Of a stretch of DNA of 64,000 nt, positions 50,826-61,387 are shown one piece after another. Origin of the DNA: Isoptericola halalbus. GTDB lineage: Bacteria; Actinomycetota; Actinomycetes; Actinomycetales; Cellulomonadaceae. Within the stretch, counting starts at the first letter, position 1, and every line of letters starts with the position of its first letter. The DNA lies in assembly GCA_009663185.1 (NCBI GenBank), contig VJZX01000001.1, forward strand, positions 186,001 to 250,000, in the 5' to 3' direction. The notes below the pieces were generated by a model that did no database searches, had not been told where the DNA came from, and saw only the letters and a program-made list of their open reading frames with translations. A program made the position numbers and the translations under genes.

Positions 50826-51911
50826 TCACTGGGCCAGGTACGAGGTGACCTCGATCTCGCCCGAGATGATCTGCTGCTTGAGCGCCTCGACCTCCTCGAC
50901 CAGCGCCGGGTCGACCTTGTCCTCGAACTCGTGCAGCGGGGCGAGGTCCACGCCCTCGTTCTCGAGGGTGCCGACGTACGGCTCCGGGTCGAAGTTGCCC
51001 TCGCCCGCGGCCAGCACTGCCTCGTACGCCGAGATGTCCATCTTCTTGAGGATGGACGTCAGCACGAACGGCCGGGTCGACGGGTCGGTCTCGTAGAAGT
51101 CCGCGTCGACGCCGATGAGCGCGATGTCGCGACCCGAGTCCTGGATCGCCGCGATCGCCGACTGGTAGATCGGGCCACCGACCGGCAGCAGTACGTCGAC
51201 GCCCTGGTCGATGACGTTCTGCGCGGTGGTCTTGGCCGTCTCGTTGGCCTCGAAGCCGCCCGTGAACGAGCCGTCCTCGCCGCCCTGGTAGCCGATCACC
51301 TCGACCGAGGTCCCCTTGACCTCGTTGTAGTGCTCGACGCCCTGCTTGAGGCCGTCCATGAAGATCGTCACGGTCGGGAAGGGCTGGCCGCCGAACGTGC
51401 CGACCTTGCCGGCCTCCGAGTAGCCCGCGGCGAGGTAGCCGGCGAGGAAGGCCGCCTGCGCCGTGTCGTAGAGCAGCGGCTTGATGTTCTCGGCGTCCGT
51501 CTCGCCGTCGAAGTCGGCGTCGGCGGCGTCGTCCACGAGGATGTAGTCGATCTCGGGGTTCTGTGTGGCCGACTCGATCGTGGTGGCCGACATGGCGAAG
51601 CCCGCGCCGACGATCGCGTTGCAGCCCTGGCCGACCAGCGACTCCATATTGGGCTTGATGTCGCTCGCGGACTGGGACTCGACGTCCTTGAAGTCGGCAC
51701 CGAGCTCGTCGGCCGCCTGCTTCGTGCCCTCATAGCTGAGCTGGTTGAAGCTCTTGTCGTCGAAGCCGCCCTGGTCCGAGATGACGCACGCCGTGAAGTC
51801 GATGGCCTCGCCGTCCGAGCCGCTGCCGGTCTCCTCGGGGGCCTGGCCGCAGGCAGCCAGCGCGAGCGCGGCGGCACCGGCGAGGGCGGTGAGCTGGATA
51901 GCTCTCTTCAC
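50826..51911 (-). CDS. BMP-family nucleoside-binding lipoprotein
   Basis: A 361-residue exported protein. Residues 1-20 are a lipoprotein signal with the lipobox 'LAACG'; Cys21 is the lipidation site. The mature protein has 'TACVISDQGGFDDKSFNQLSYEG' (read in part), 'DYILVDDAA' and 'YQGGEDGSFTGGFEA', typical of the basic membrane protein (BmpA/PnrA) purine-nucleoside-binding family. It captures nucleosides for the ABC importer. The GTG at 51911 has AGGAGCGACAG upstream. It heads the operon that continues with ATPase, two permeases, cdd and deoA. Confidence 0.94.
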   Translation of the reverse strand: MKRAIQLTALAGAAALALAACGQAPEETGSGSDGEAIDFTACVISDQGGFDDKSFNQLSYEGTKQAADELGADFKDVESQSASDIKPNMESLVGQGCNAIVGAGFAMSATTIESATQNPEIDYILVDDAADADFDGETDAENIKPLLYDTAQAAFLAGYLAAGYSEAGKVGTFGGQPFPTVTIFMDGLKQGVEHYNEVKGTSVEVIGYQGGEDGSFTGGFEANETAKTTAQNVIDQGVDVLLPVGGPIYQSAIAAIQDSGRDIALIGVDADFYETDPSTRPFVLTSILKKMDISAYEAVLAAGEGNFDPEPYVGTLENEGVDLAPLHEFEDKVDPALVEEVEALKQQIISGEIEVTSYLAQ

Positions 51912-52060
51912 CTGTCGCTCCTGTCGATGGGTTGGTGCGCGGCCGGAGGGTGCCCGGACCGCTATTAAGGGCAGCGTAGTAGCCGCTCGATGCTCGGAAT
52001 GTTTCACCAGGGTCACCGGGCCGAGTCGTTATCGAAGCGTCACCAGGCCCGTGACCTGCA

Positions 52061-53242
52061 TCACCCCTGCAGGGCGAAGCGCGCCAGCACGCGCGCCCCG
52101 ACGGCGATCGCGCGCTCGTCCACCGCCAGGTCGCCCTGATGGAGGTCGTAGCGGCGGCCGCCAGGAGTCCCGGTACCGAGGCGCGCCATCGCTCCGGGAA
52201 CCTTGGTGAGGTACCACGCGAAGTCCTCGCCGCCGAGCGACTGCTCGGTGAGGACGGTGCCGTCGGGCCCGAGGACGGCGGTCGCGGCCGTCTCGAGACC
52301 GGCGGTCACGGCGGCGTCGTTGTCGACCGGCGGGACCCCTCGTGCGTGCCGGACCGTCACGTCGACGTCGTACGCCGCGACGACCTGCTCGACGGCGTCG
52401 TGCAGGACCTGGCCGGCGCGCTCCCACGCGCGCACGTCGAGGCAGCGCAGCGTGCCGCTCACGCTGCCCGTGGCCGGGATCGCGTTGTGGGCGTTGCCGG
52501 CGTGCACCGAGCCCCACGTGAGATTGACGCCCGAGCGCGGGTCGAGGCGACGCCCCAGCACCGCGGGCACCTGGGTGATGACCTGCCCGAGCGCGTACAC
52601 GACATCGCCCGTCAGGTGCGGACGGGACGTGTGCCCGCCGCCCGAGGAGATCGTCACGGTGATCGCGTCGGAGGCCGAGGTGATCGGCCCGATGCGCGTG
52701 CCGATCCTCCCGACGTCGAGCTTGGGCTCGGTGTGCACCGCAGCGATCTTGTCCACGCCGTCGAGCGCGCCCTGCGCGATGACGTCGTGCGCGCCCCCCG
52801 GCATGAGCTCCTCGGCCGGCTGGAAGACGAGGCGCACGCCGTGCGGCAGCAGGCCCTCGGCGTCGAGCCGCGCGAGCGCGAGCCCCGCGCCGAGCACGAC
52901 TGCGATGTGCACGTCGTGCCCGCACGCGTGCGCGACGCCCGGCACCTGCGACGCCCACGGCAGGTCGCACGAGTCGGTCAGCGGCAGCGCGTCGATGTCC
53001 GCCCGCAGCGCCACGCGGCCACGACCCGGCACGTCGGGCCCGACGTCGCACACCACGCCCGTGCCCTCGAGCTGCCGCGGCTTCAGGCCGGCCCGCTTGA
53101 GGCGGTCCACGAGCAGCCGGGTGGTGCGCACCTCCTGGCGCGCGATCTCGGGGTGCGCGTGGATGTCGCGTCGCAGCTCGACGAGCTCGGTCTCGAGCGT
53201 CGCGACGGTCGCGTCGAGGAGTGCACCCGCATCGACGGTCAC
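52061..53242 (-). CDS. M20 family amidohydrolase
   Basis: A 393-residue metal-dependent amidohydrolase of the M20D group (AmiA/HipO/IAA-amino-acid hydrolase type). The metal ligands are visible in 'AHACGHDVHI', 'VFQPAEELMPGG', 'AAVHTEPKLDVGRIG' and 'SLGGEDFAWYL'. A dimerisation domain lies around residues 180-290. Such enzymes cleave N-acyl or peptide-like amides; the substrate is unknown. The ATG at 53242 overlaps the stop of the guanylyltransferase gene, so the two are co-translated. Amidohydrolases occupy the same neighbourhood in M. tuberculosis. Confidence 0.92.
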   Translation of the reverse strand: MTVDAGALLDATVATLETELVELRRDIHAHPEIARQEVRTTRLLVDRLKRAGLKPRQLEGTGVVCDVGPDVPGRGRVALRADIDALPLTDSCDLPWASQVPGVAHACGHDVHIAVVLGAGLALARLDAEGLLPHGVRLVFQPAEELMPGGAHDVIAQGALDGVDKIAAVHTEPKLDVGRIGTRIGPITSASDAITVTISSGGGHTSRPHLTGDVVYALGQVITQVPAVLGRRLDPRSGVNLTWGSVHAGNAHNAIPATGSVSGTLRCLDVRAWERAGQVLHDAVEQVVAAYDVDVTVRHARGVPPVDNDAAVTAGLETAATAVLGPDGTVLTEQSLGGEDFAWYLTKVPGAMARLGTGTPGGRRYDLHQGDLAVDERAIAVGARVLARFALQG

Positions 53243-54387
53243 AGCAGGTCCTCCCGCCCGCGGTCGCGGACCGCCGCGACCATGTCCTTGACCTGCTGAG
53301 CCCGGGCCCGGGTCGTCACGAGGAGCGCGTCCGGCGTGTCGACGACGACGACGTCGTCGACGCCGAGCAGCGTCACCAGCCGTCCGCCGGCGGGCACGAC
53401 GACGGAGCCGGCGCTCTGGACGCGCAGCACGTCAGCGACGTCGCCGAGCACCTTCGACCCGGCGTCGTCCTCGGAGGGCAGCAGCGCGGCGAGCGAGTTG
53501 AAGTCGCCCACGTCGTCCCAGCCGAACGTCCCGGGCACGACGGCAACGCCGCCCGCGGCGGCGACCGGCTCGGCCACGGCGTGGTCGATCGCGATCTTCT
53601 CGAGGCCCGGCCACACCTGGTCGAGAACCCGGTCGCGGTCGGGGGTGTCCCACGCCGCCGCCACCTGACGCAGACCCTCGTGCAGCGCGGGACGCTGCTC
53701 GGCGAGGTGGCCCAGGAGCACGGAGGCGCGCGCGACGAAGATCCCGGCGTTCCAGCGGTACTCGCCCGAGGCGAGGTAGGCCCGCGCCGTCGCGGCGTCG
53801 GGCTTCTCGGTGAAGCCGCGGACGTGCAGCGCGCTCGGCGCGCCGTCGACGCCGAGCGGCTCACCGCTGCGCACGTAGCCGAACGCGACCGTCGGGCGGG
53901 ACGCCGCGATCCCGATCGTCGTGACGTACCCGGCGCGGGCCGCGGCGACGGCCTCCCGCACCGCGCGCTCGAACGGAACGCTGCCCGCGACCATCTGGTC
54001 GGCGTGGAACGAACCGACGACGACGTCGCCGTGCCTCCGTTCGAGCACGGCGGCGGCGAGGCCGATGGCCGCCATGGAGTCGCGCGGCGCGGGCTCGGCG
54101 AGGACCTGCTCGGCCGCGAGCTCGGGCAGCTGCTCGCGCGCGGCCGCGACGTGCTGTCGCCCCGTGACGAGGACCACGCCACGTGGACCCGCGAGCGGCA
54201 CGAGCCGGTCGACCGTCGCCTGCAGCAGGGTGCGGCCCGAGCCGGTGAGGTCGTGCAGGAACTTCGGCGCCCCGGCGCGGGAGAGCGGCCAGAGCCGAGT
54301 CCCCGCACCGCCCGCCGGCACGATCGCGTAGAAACCCTCGATGGGCTCTGGGCGTGCGGACGCGCTGGCCGGCTCGGCGGGAGTCAT
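53239..54387 (-). CDS. manC: Mannose-1-phosphate guanylyltransferase
   Basis: A 382-residue nucleotidyltransferase. The N-terminus has the pyrophosphorylase signature 'VPAGGAGTRLWPLSRAGAPKFL' (read in part), then 'FHADQMVAG', 'FGYVRSG', 'FTEKPDAATA' and 'YRWNAGIFVAR'. It makes GDP-mannose from mannose-1-phosphate and GTP for glycoconjugates and phosphoinositol mannosides. A left-handed helix domain follows; there is no isomerase domain, so it is monofunctional. The ATG at 54387 lies six bases after TATGCT (54394-54399), suggesting a leaderless message. It is divergent from sdhC. Confidence 0.93.
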   Translation of the reverse strand: MTPAEPASASARPEPIEGFYAIVPAGGAGTRLWPLSRAGAPKFLHDLTGSGRTLLQATVDRLVPLAGPRGVVLVTGRQHVAAAREQLPELAAEQVLAEPAPRDSMAAIGLAAAVLERRHGDVVVGSFHADQMVAGSVPFERAVREAVAAARAGYVTTIGIAASRPTVAFGYVRSGEPLGVDGAPSALHVRGFTEKPDAATARAYLASGEYRWNAGIFVARASVLLGHLAEQRPALHEGLRQVAAAWDTPDRDRVLDQVWPGLEKIAIDHAVAEPVAAAGGVAVVPGTFGWDDVGDFNSLAALLPSEDDAGSKVLGDVADVLRVQSAGSVVVPAGGRLVTLLGVDDVVVVDTPDALLVTTRARAQQVKDMVAAVRDRGREDLL

Positions 54388-54502
54388 GCCCGAAGCATAA
54401 TGACGGCGGACTGTGCGACGACATCATGCCTGTGGAATGGCTCACAGATCTGCCCGGTACGGGTGCATTTCGGGGTGCCTGCGCCACCCGTGGCGACCGG
54501 AT

Positions 54503-54516
54503 GTCACTACAGTGAC
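54503..54516. promoter_or_regulatory. Palindrome upstream of sdhC
   Basis: GTCACT (54503-54508), AC, AGTGAC (54511-54516) is an exact 14-base dyad in the manC-sdhC gap, 41 bases upstream of the sdhC GTG, where a promoter or operator is expected. I cannot assign it to a named regulator. Confidence 0.5.
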
Positions 54517-54557
54517 TTCACGTAACTCGCCCGAATCCGCCAATGGAGGCTCCCCCC

Positions 54558-54941
54558 GTGCCTACCGCTCCCGCCGGCACGCTCTACCGCGGCCGTGAAG
54601 GTATGTGGTCATGGGTCGCGCACCGCGTGACCGGCGTGCTCATCTTCTTCTTCCTGCTCGTGCACGTCCTGGACACCGCACTCGTGCGCGTCTCGCCGGA
54701 GGCGTACAACGCCGTGATCGGGACGTACCAGACGCCGATCATGGGCCTCGGGGAGGCGGGCCTCGTCGCGGCGATCGTCTTCCACGCGTTCAACGGCATC
54801 CGCATCGCGCTCGTGGACTTCTGGGCCAAGGGCCCGCGGTACCACCGCGTGATGCTGTGGGTCGTCGTCGGGCTCTTCGTCGTGACGATGGCGGGCTTCC
54901 TGCCCCGTCACCTCATGAACGTCTTCGGAGGGGGGCACTGA
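54558..54941 (+). CDS. sdhC: Succinate dehydrogenase cytochrome b subunit
   Basis: A 127-residue membrane subunit with three helices (about 22-40, 57-75, 87-108). 'GMWSWVAHRVTGVLIFFFLLVHVLDT' (read in part) has the SdhC signature with the Ser/Arg quinone-site residues and the heme-ligand His region; 'AIVFHAFNGIRI' is the second His-containing helix. GTG at 54558 is chosen: GGAGG lies eight bases upstream, whereas the in-frame ATG at 54543 overlaps that ribosome site. It is the first gene of sdhCDAB. Its stop overlaps the sdhD start. Confidence 0.94.
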   Translation: MPTAPAGTLYRGREGMWSWVAHRVTGVLIFFFLLVHVLDTALVRVSPEAYNAVIGTYQTPIMGLGEAGLVAAIVFHAFNGIRIALVDFWAKGPRYHRVMLWVVVGLFVVTMAGFLPRHLMNVFGGGH

Positions 54942-55402
54942 TGGCCACCACGCAGTCCACGGCCGCCGTCGCAGCGCCGCGTTCGCCGTACGGGCGCCGG
55001 AAGACAACGCGGGGCAACTACGAGCTGTACAGCTGGGTGTTCATGCGGGCCTCGGGCGTCGTGCTCGTCGTCCTCGTCTTCGGGCACCTGTTCGTCAACC
55101 TCATGGTGGGCGAGGGCGTGAGCGCGATCGACTTCGCGTTCGTCGGCGGCAAGTGGTCGAGCCCGTTCTGGCAGGTCTGGGACCTGCTCATGCTGTGGCT
55201 CGCGATGTTCCACGGCACCAACGGCGTGCGCACGATCATCAACGACTACGCGCAGCGCGACTCCACCCGCGGTGTCCTCAAGGGCCTGCTCTACCTGGCC
55301 TTCGCGATCGTCGTCGTCCTGGGCACGCTCGTGATCTTCACGTTCGACCCCTGCCCCGCGAACGCCGACCCGGAGCTGCTGGCCTCGTTCTGCACGGCCT
55401 GA
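54941..55402 (+). CDS. sdhD: Succinate dehydrogenase membrane anchor subunit
   Basis: A 153-residue membrane anchor with three helices (about 40-58, 78-98, 115-135). 'YELYSWVFMRASGVVLVVLVFGHLFVNL' (read in part) and 'LAMFHGTNGVRTIINDY' carry the conserved His and the quinone-site Arg/Asp region. With SdhC it anchors SdhAB and passes electrons to menaquinone. It starts on the last base of the sdhC stop and is followed by sdhA after a 70-base gap with an AGGAGG site. The N-terminal 25 residues are polar. Confidence 0.94.
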   Translation: MATTQSTAAVAAPRSPYGRRKTTRGNYELYSWVFMRASGVVLVVLVFGHLFVNLMVGEGVSAIDFAFVGGKWSSPFWQVWDLLMLWLAMFHGTNGVRTIINDYAQRDSTRGVLKGLLYLAFAIVVVLGTLVIFTFDPCPANADPELLASFCTA

Positions 55403-55472
55403 GCTCTGCGCGGCCTGAGCCGACCGCCCGACCGAACCCCCCGACCCACTCCACCAGGAGGCATCGACCCCG

Positions 55473-57308
55473 ATGCAGACCCACCAGTACGACGTCGTGA
55501 TCGTCGGCGCAGGCGGCGCCGGCATGCGCGCCGCGCTCGAGGCCTCGAGCCAGGCCCGGACCGCGGTCATCTCGAAGCTCTACCCGACCCGCTCCCACAC
55601 CGGCGCCGCCCAGGGCGGCATGTGCGCCGCCCTCGCGAACGTCGAGGAGGACAACTGGGAGTGGCACACCTTCGACACGATCAAGGGCGGCGACTATCTC
55701 GTCGACCAGGACGCCGCGGAGATCATGGCCAAGGAGGCCATCGACGCGGTCCTCGACCTGGAGCGCATGGGTCTGCCGTTCAACCGCACGCCCGAGGGCA
55801 GGATCGACCAGCGCCGGTTCGGCGGACACACGCGCAACCACGGTGAGGCCGCGGTGCGACGCGCCTGCTACGCCGCCGACCGCACGGGCCACATGATCCT
55901 GCAGACGCTGTACCAGAACTGCGTCAAGCAGGACGTGGAGTTCTTCAACGAGTTCTACGTCCTTGACCTCCTGACCGACCACGACCTGACGACGGAGCAG
56001 GTCGAGGACGGCGCCGAGGTCAACGCGACCGGCGTCGTCGCCTACGACCTCGCCACGGGCGAGATCCACGTCTTCCAGGCCAAGGCGATCATCTTCGCCA
56101 CCGGTGGTGCCGGGAAGATCTTCAAGACGACGTCGAACGCCCACACGCTCACGGGCGACGGCATGGCGCTGGCCTACCGCCGTGGTCTGCCGCTCGAGGA
56201 CATGGAGTTCTTCCAGTTCCACCCGACGGGCCTGGCGGGCCTGGGCATCCTGCTCTCGGAGGCTGCCCGTGGCGAGGGCGGCATCCTGCGCAACGCCGAC
56301 GGCGAGCGGTTCATGGAGCGCTACGCCCCCACCATCAAGGACCTCGCGCCGCGCGACATCGTCGCGCGCTCGATGGCCAACGAGGTGCGCGAGGGCCGCG
56401 GCGCCGGCCCGAACAAGGACTACGTCCTGCTCGACCTGACGCACCTCGAGCCCGCGCACATCGACGCCAAGCTCCCGGACATCACGGAGTTCGCGCGCAC
56501 GTACCTGGGCATCGAGCCCTACACCGAGCCGGTGCCCGTGTACCCGACGGCGCACTACGCGATGGGCGGCGTGCCGACGAACGTCGACGGCGAGGTCCTG
56601 CGGGACGGCCGCAACGTCGTGCGCGGCCTCTACGCCGCCGGTGAGGTCGCGTGCGTGTCGGTCCACGGCTCCAACCGTCTGGGCACCAACTCGCTGCTCG
56701 ACATCAACGTGTTCGGCAAGCGCGCGGGTCGCGCGGCCGCGGCCTACGCCAAGACCGCGGGCCCGCACAGGGAGCTCCCCGAGAACCCGGCGCGTCGCGT
56801 CGTCGAGCAGCTCGAGGAGATGCGCGACCGCCCCGACGGCGAGCGCGTCGCCGACGTGCGCCGCGCGCTGCAGGAGACCATGGACGCCAACGCCCAGGTC
56901 TTCCGCACGGGCGAGTCGCTCCACAAGGCCCTCGCCGACATCCGGGACCTGCAGAAGCGGTACCGGAACGTGTCCGTGCAGGACAAGGGCAAGCTCTTCA
57001 ACACCGACCTGCTCGAGGCGATCGAGCTGGGCTTCCTGCTCGACATCGCCGAGGTCACGGTCGTCGCGGCCCTCAACCGCAAGGAGTCGCGCGGCGGGCA
57101 CTACCGCGAGGACTTCCCGCAGCGCGACGACGCCCACTACATGCTGCACACCATGGCGTACCGCCGTCCGACGTCGGCGCCCGACGTCGCCGACGGACAC
57201 GTCACGGGCTTCTTCGACCACGTCGAGGCGTTCGACGGCTACAAGGTCGTCCTGGGCTCGAAGCCCGTCACCCAGACCCGGTACGAGCCGATGGAGCGGA
57301 AGTACTGA
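55473..57308 (+). CDS. sdhA: Succinate dehydrogenase flavoprotein subunit
   Basis: A 611-residue flavoprotein. '[18 protein letters not shown]' binds FAD. His42 in '[11 protein letters not shown]' is the covalent FAD attachment site. '[22 protein letters not shown]' (read in part), '[15 protein letters not shown]' and '[18 protein letters not shown]' hold the active-site His and Arg residues. It oxidises succinate to fumarate in the TCA cycle at the inner face of the membrane. AGGAGG stands upstream of the ATG. Its stop overlaps the sdhB start by one base. Length is typical. Confidence 0.97.
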   Translation: MQTHQYDVVIVGAGGAGMRAALEASSQARTAVISKLYPTRSHTGAAQGGMCAALANVEEDNWEWHTFDTIKGGDYLVDQDAAEIMAKEAIDAVLDLERMGLPFNRTPEGRIDQRRFGGHTRNHGEAAVRRACYAADRTGHMILQTLYQNCVKQDVEFFNEFYVLDLLTDHDLTTEQVEDGAEVNATGVVAYDLATGEIHVFQAKAIIFATGGAGKIFKTTSNAHTLTGDGMALAYRRGLPLEDMEFFQFHPTGLAGLGILLSEAARGEGGILRNADGERFMERYAPTIKDLAPRDIVARSMANEVREGRGAGPNKDYVLLDLTHLEPAHIDAKLPDITEFARTYLGIEPYTEPVPVYPTAHYAMGGVPTNVDGEVLRDGRNVVRGLYAAGEVACVSVHGSNRLGTNSLLDINVFGKRAGRAAAAYAKTAGPHRELPENPARRVVEQLEEMRDRPDGERVADVRRALQETMDANAQVFRTGESLHKALADIRDLQKRYRNVSVQDKGKLFNTDLLEAIELGFLLDIAEVTVVAALNRKESRGGHYREDFPQRDDAHYMLHTMAYRRPTSAPDVADGHVTGFFDHVEAFDGYKVVLGSKPVTQTRYEPMERKY

Positions 57309-58075
57309 TGACTGCTGTTCTCGAGAACCCTGCCAGCGAGCCGGCCGTCGGCGCCGTGCCCTCGTTCGAGGTGACGCTCCGCATCCGCCGGTACAACCCC
57401 GAGTCGGTGCACGGCGACGAGGCGACCTGGGACGAGTTCACGGTCACCGCGCACGGCACCGACCGTGTCCTCGACGCGCTGCACAAGATCAAGTGGGAGC
57501 TGGACGGCTCGCTGACGTTCCGCCGGTCGTGCGCGCACGGCGTGTGCGGCTCGGACGCGATGCGCATCAACGGTCGTAACCGCCTGGCGTGCAAGACGCT
57601 CCTCAAGGACGTCAACCCGGACAAGCCGATCATCGTCGAGCCCATCAAGGGCCTGCCCGTCGTCAAGGACCTCGTGGTCGACATGGAGCCGTTCTTCGCC
57701 TCCTACCGCGAGATCATGCCGTTCCTCGTCACGACCGGGAACGAGCCGAGCCGCGAGCGCATCCAGTCCGCCGAGGACCGGGCCCGCTTCGACGACACGA
57801 CCAAGTGCATCCTGTGCGCCGCGTGCACGTCGAGCTGCCCGGTGTTCTGGACCGACGGCCAGTACTTCGGCCCGGCGGCGATCGTCAACGCGCACCGGTT
57901 CATCTTCGACAGCCGTGACGAGGGCGCCGCGCAGCGCCTCGAGATCCTCAACGACAAGGAGGGCGTGTGGCGCTGCCGCACGACCTTCAACTGCACCGAG
58001 GCGTGCCCGCGCGGCATCGAGGTCACCAAGGCGATCCAGGAGGTCAAGCGCGCGATGATCACCCGCGCCTTCTGA
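57308..58075 (+). CDS. sdhB: Succinate dehydrogenase iron-sulfur subunit
   Basis: A 255-residue protein. The N-terminal plant-type ferredoxin domain has 'RRSCAHGVCGSDAM' and a later 'ACKT': three Cys and one Asp ligand the [2Fe-2S] cluster, a substitution also present in E. coli SdhB. The C-terminal domain has 'CILCAACTSSCPVFW' and 'CTEACPRGIEV' for the [4Fe-4S] and [3Fe-4S] clusters. It relays electrons from SdhA to the membrane subunits. It ends the operon; the first 20-nt repeat core begins two bases after its stop. Confidence 0.97.
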   Translation: MTAVLENPASEPAVGAVPSFEVTLRIRRYNPESVHGDEATWDEFTVTAHGTDRVLDALHKIKWELDGSLTFRRSCAHGVCGSDAMRINGRNRLACKTLLKDVNPDKPIIVEPIKGLPVVKDLVVDMEPFFASYREIMPFLVTTGNEPSRERIQSAEDRARFDDTTKCILCAACTSSCPVFWTDGQYFGPAAIVNAHRFIFDSRDEGAAQRLEILNDKEGVWRCRTTFNCTEACPRGIEVTKAIQEVKRAMITRAF

Positions 58076-58076
58076 C

Positions 58077-58126
58077 GAGGTAGTGCGTCTCTCGTCGAGG
58101 TAGAAGCGATCTCGCCGAGGAGAACG
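58077..58126 (+). repeat. 20-nt repeat array, locus 2, left half
   Basis: GAGGTAGTGC (58077), GAGGTAGAAG (58097) and GAGGAGAACG (58117) recur every 20 bases, beginning two bases after the sdhB stop. The units are more diverged than at locus 1 (the third has lost two bases of its core). The right half of the array is at 58212-58241 in inverted orientation. Confidence 0.8.
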
Positions 58127-58159
58127 CCCGACGACGGCACGCACCGTTGTCGGGCGTTC
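58122..58159. terminator. Strong bidirectional terminator between sdhB and the BrkB-like gene
   Basis: Bases 58122-58137 pair with 58144-58159 (15 Watson-Crick and one G-T position) around a six-base loop. It is located between convergent genes and nested inside the two halves of the 20-nt repeat array, which can themselves pair to extend the structure. Confidence 0.85.
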
Positions 58160-58211
58160 GGCGTCCCGCCCGACGTCGGCACGTGCGCTCGAGAGCTGGG
58201 CTACGACCGGT

Positions 58212-58241
58212 GTTCTACCTCGGCGGGGGCGGTTCTACCTC
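58212..58241 (-). repeat. 20-nt repeat array, locus 2, right half
   Basis: GTTCTACCTC at 58212 and 58232, 20 bases apart, are the inverted counterparts of the GAGGTAGAAC core. The second core covers the TAG stop codon of the BrkB-like gene, so the repeat supplies the end of that protein. Confidence 0.88.
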
Positions 58242-59263
58242 GGCCGGATGTCGAGCCGGGCGCGGCGGATGCCCCGCACGACGGGGCTCCACGGCAGCCC
58301 GGAGCCCTGCCCGCGCAAGACGACGCGGTCGAGCTCGGCCGCGTGGCGGCGGGCATGCATCTCGTCCTCGGCCAGGGCGACCTCGTCGACCCGCGGCGGG
58401 TCGAACATCCAGGCGCAGACCAGCAGCAGCACGCGCGCGACGAGGTTCACCAGCACGAGCACGGTGGCCAGCACCGCGAAGGACGCCAGGAGGGCGTTGC
58501 GCGTGGCGGTGGCGGCCACGACCGAGGTGCCGAGCCACCGCAGGCCGCTCGCCACGAGACCCGCGGACATGCAGCCGAGGACGAGGTCGCGGGTCCGGGC
58601 AGGGCGGACGTGCGCGACGACGCGGATCACGAGGAAGATGAGCAGCGCGTCGAGTACGGCGGCCGTCCCGAGCGTGAGGAGCACGCGGACGACCGTCGAG
58701 GTGCCGAGCAGGTCCTCGACCTGGCGGTTGACCGTCTGCGACACGATGCTCGCGGCCGCGGAGGTGAGCACCATGGCACCCAGGATCGCGAAGCCGATCA
58801 GCTCCCAGACCTTGGACAGCACCAGGCTCTCCTCGCCCGCGGGCACGTCGAACATCGCCCGGACCCCGACGCGCAGCGCGCGCATGAACCCGATCGCGGA
58901 GAACAGGAGCACGACCCCGGCGACGACGCTCGGTACGCTCAGGGCAGTGTCCAGCACGAGCTGGTCCGGCTCGATGACGCCCTCGCCCGAGCCGGTCGTG
59001 AGGATCCCCGGCAACCACGTGTCGATCTGCTCGAAGACGGCCTCTCGCAGCCCGGCGTTCCCGCCGAGTGTCGCGAAGAAGACACTGAACCCGATGGTCA
59101 GCGCCGCACCGAGCGAGAAGATCGCGGCGTAGGCGATGCCGCCGCACAGCAGCGTGCCGCGCCGGGCCTGGTACCAGGCGGCGCTACGGCCGACCCGCGT
59201 GTCCTTGAACCGGTCGACTACCTCGAGGGTGCGGCGGCGCAGGCGGTCGAGGTGGTCGTTCAC
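58235..59263 (-). CDS. YihY/BrkB family membrane protein
   Basis: A 342-residue inner-membrane protein with about six helices. It shows 'RGTLLCGGIAYAAIFSLGAAL', 'VVAGVVLLFSAIGFMRALRVGVRAMFDVP' (read in part) and 'LRWLGTSVVAATATRNALLAS' (read in part) in the BrkB/YihY pattern. The function of the family is uncertain despite the old ribonuclease BN name. A polar Arg-rich C-terminus extends into the repeat array. GTG at 59263 follows TAGCGT (59272-59277) by eight bases. It is convergent with sdhB. Confidence 0.88.
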   Translation of the reverse strand: MNDHLDRLRRRTLEVVDRFKDTRVGRSAAWYQARRGTLLCGGIAYAAIFSLGAALTIGFSVFFATLGGNAGLREAVFEQIDTWLPGILTTGSGEGVIEPDQLVLDTALSVPSVVAGVVLLFSAIGFMRALRVGVRAMFDVPAGEESLVLSKVWELIGFAILGAMVLTSAAASIVSQTVNRQVEDLLGTSTVVRVLLTLGTAAVLDALLIFLVIRVVAHVRPARTRDLVLGCMSAGLVASGLRWLGTSVVAATATRNALLASFAVLATVLVLVNLVARVLLLVCAWMFDPPRVDEVALAEDEMHARRHAAELDRVVLRGQGSGLPWSPVVRGIRRARLDIRPR

Positions 59264-59274
59264 AGTTGCCGACG

Positions 59275-61356
<2,082 letters not shown>

Positions 61357-61387
61357 GGGGACAGCCTATCCGCCCGCACGGACCAGA

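Noticed and set aside
57308-58075. SdhB with a missing iron-sulfur cysteine (Asp in 'CGSDAM')
   Set aside because: The same Cys-to-Asp ligand is found in E. coli SdhB, so it is a normal variant, not a defect.
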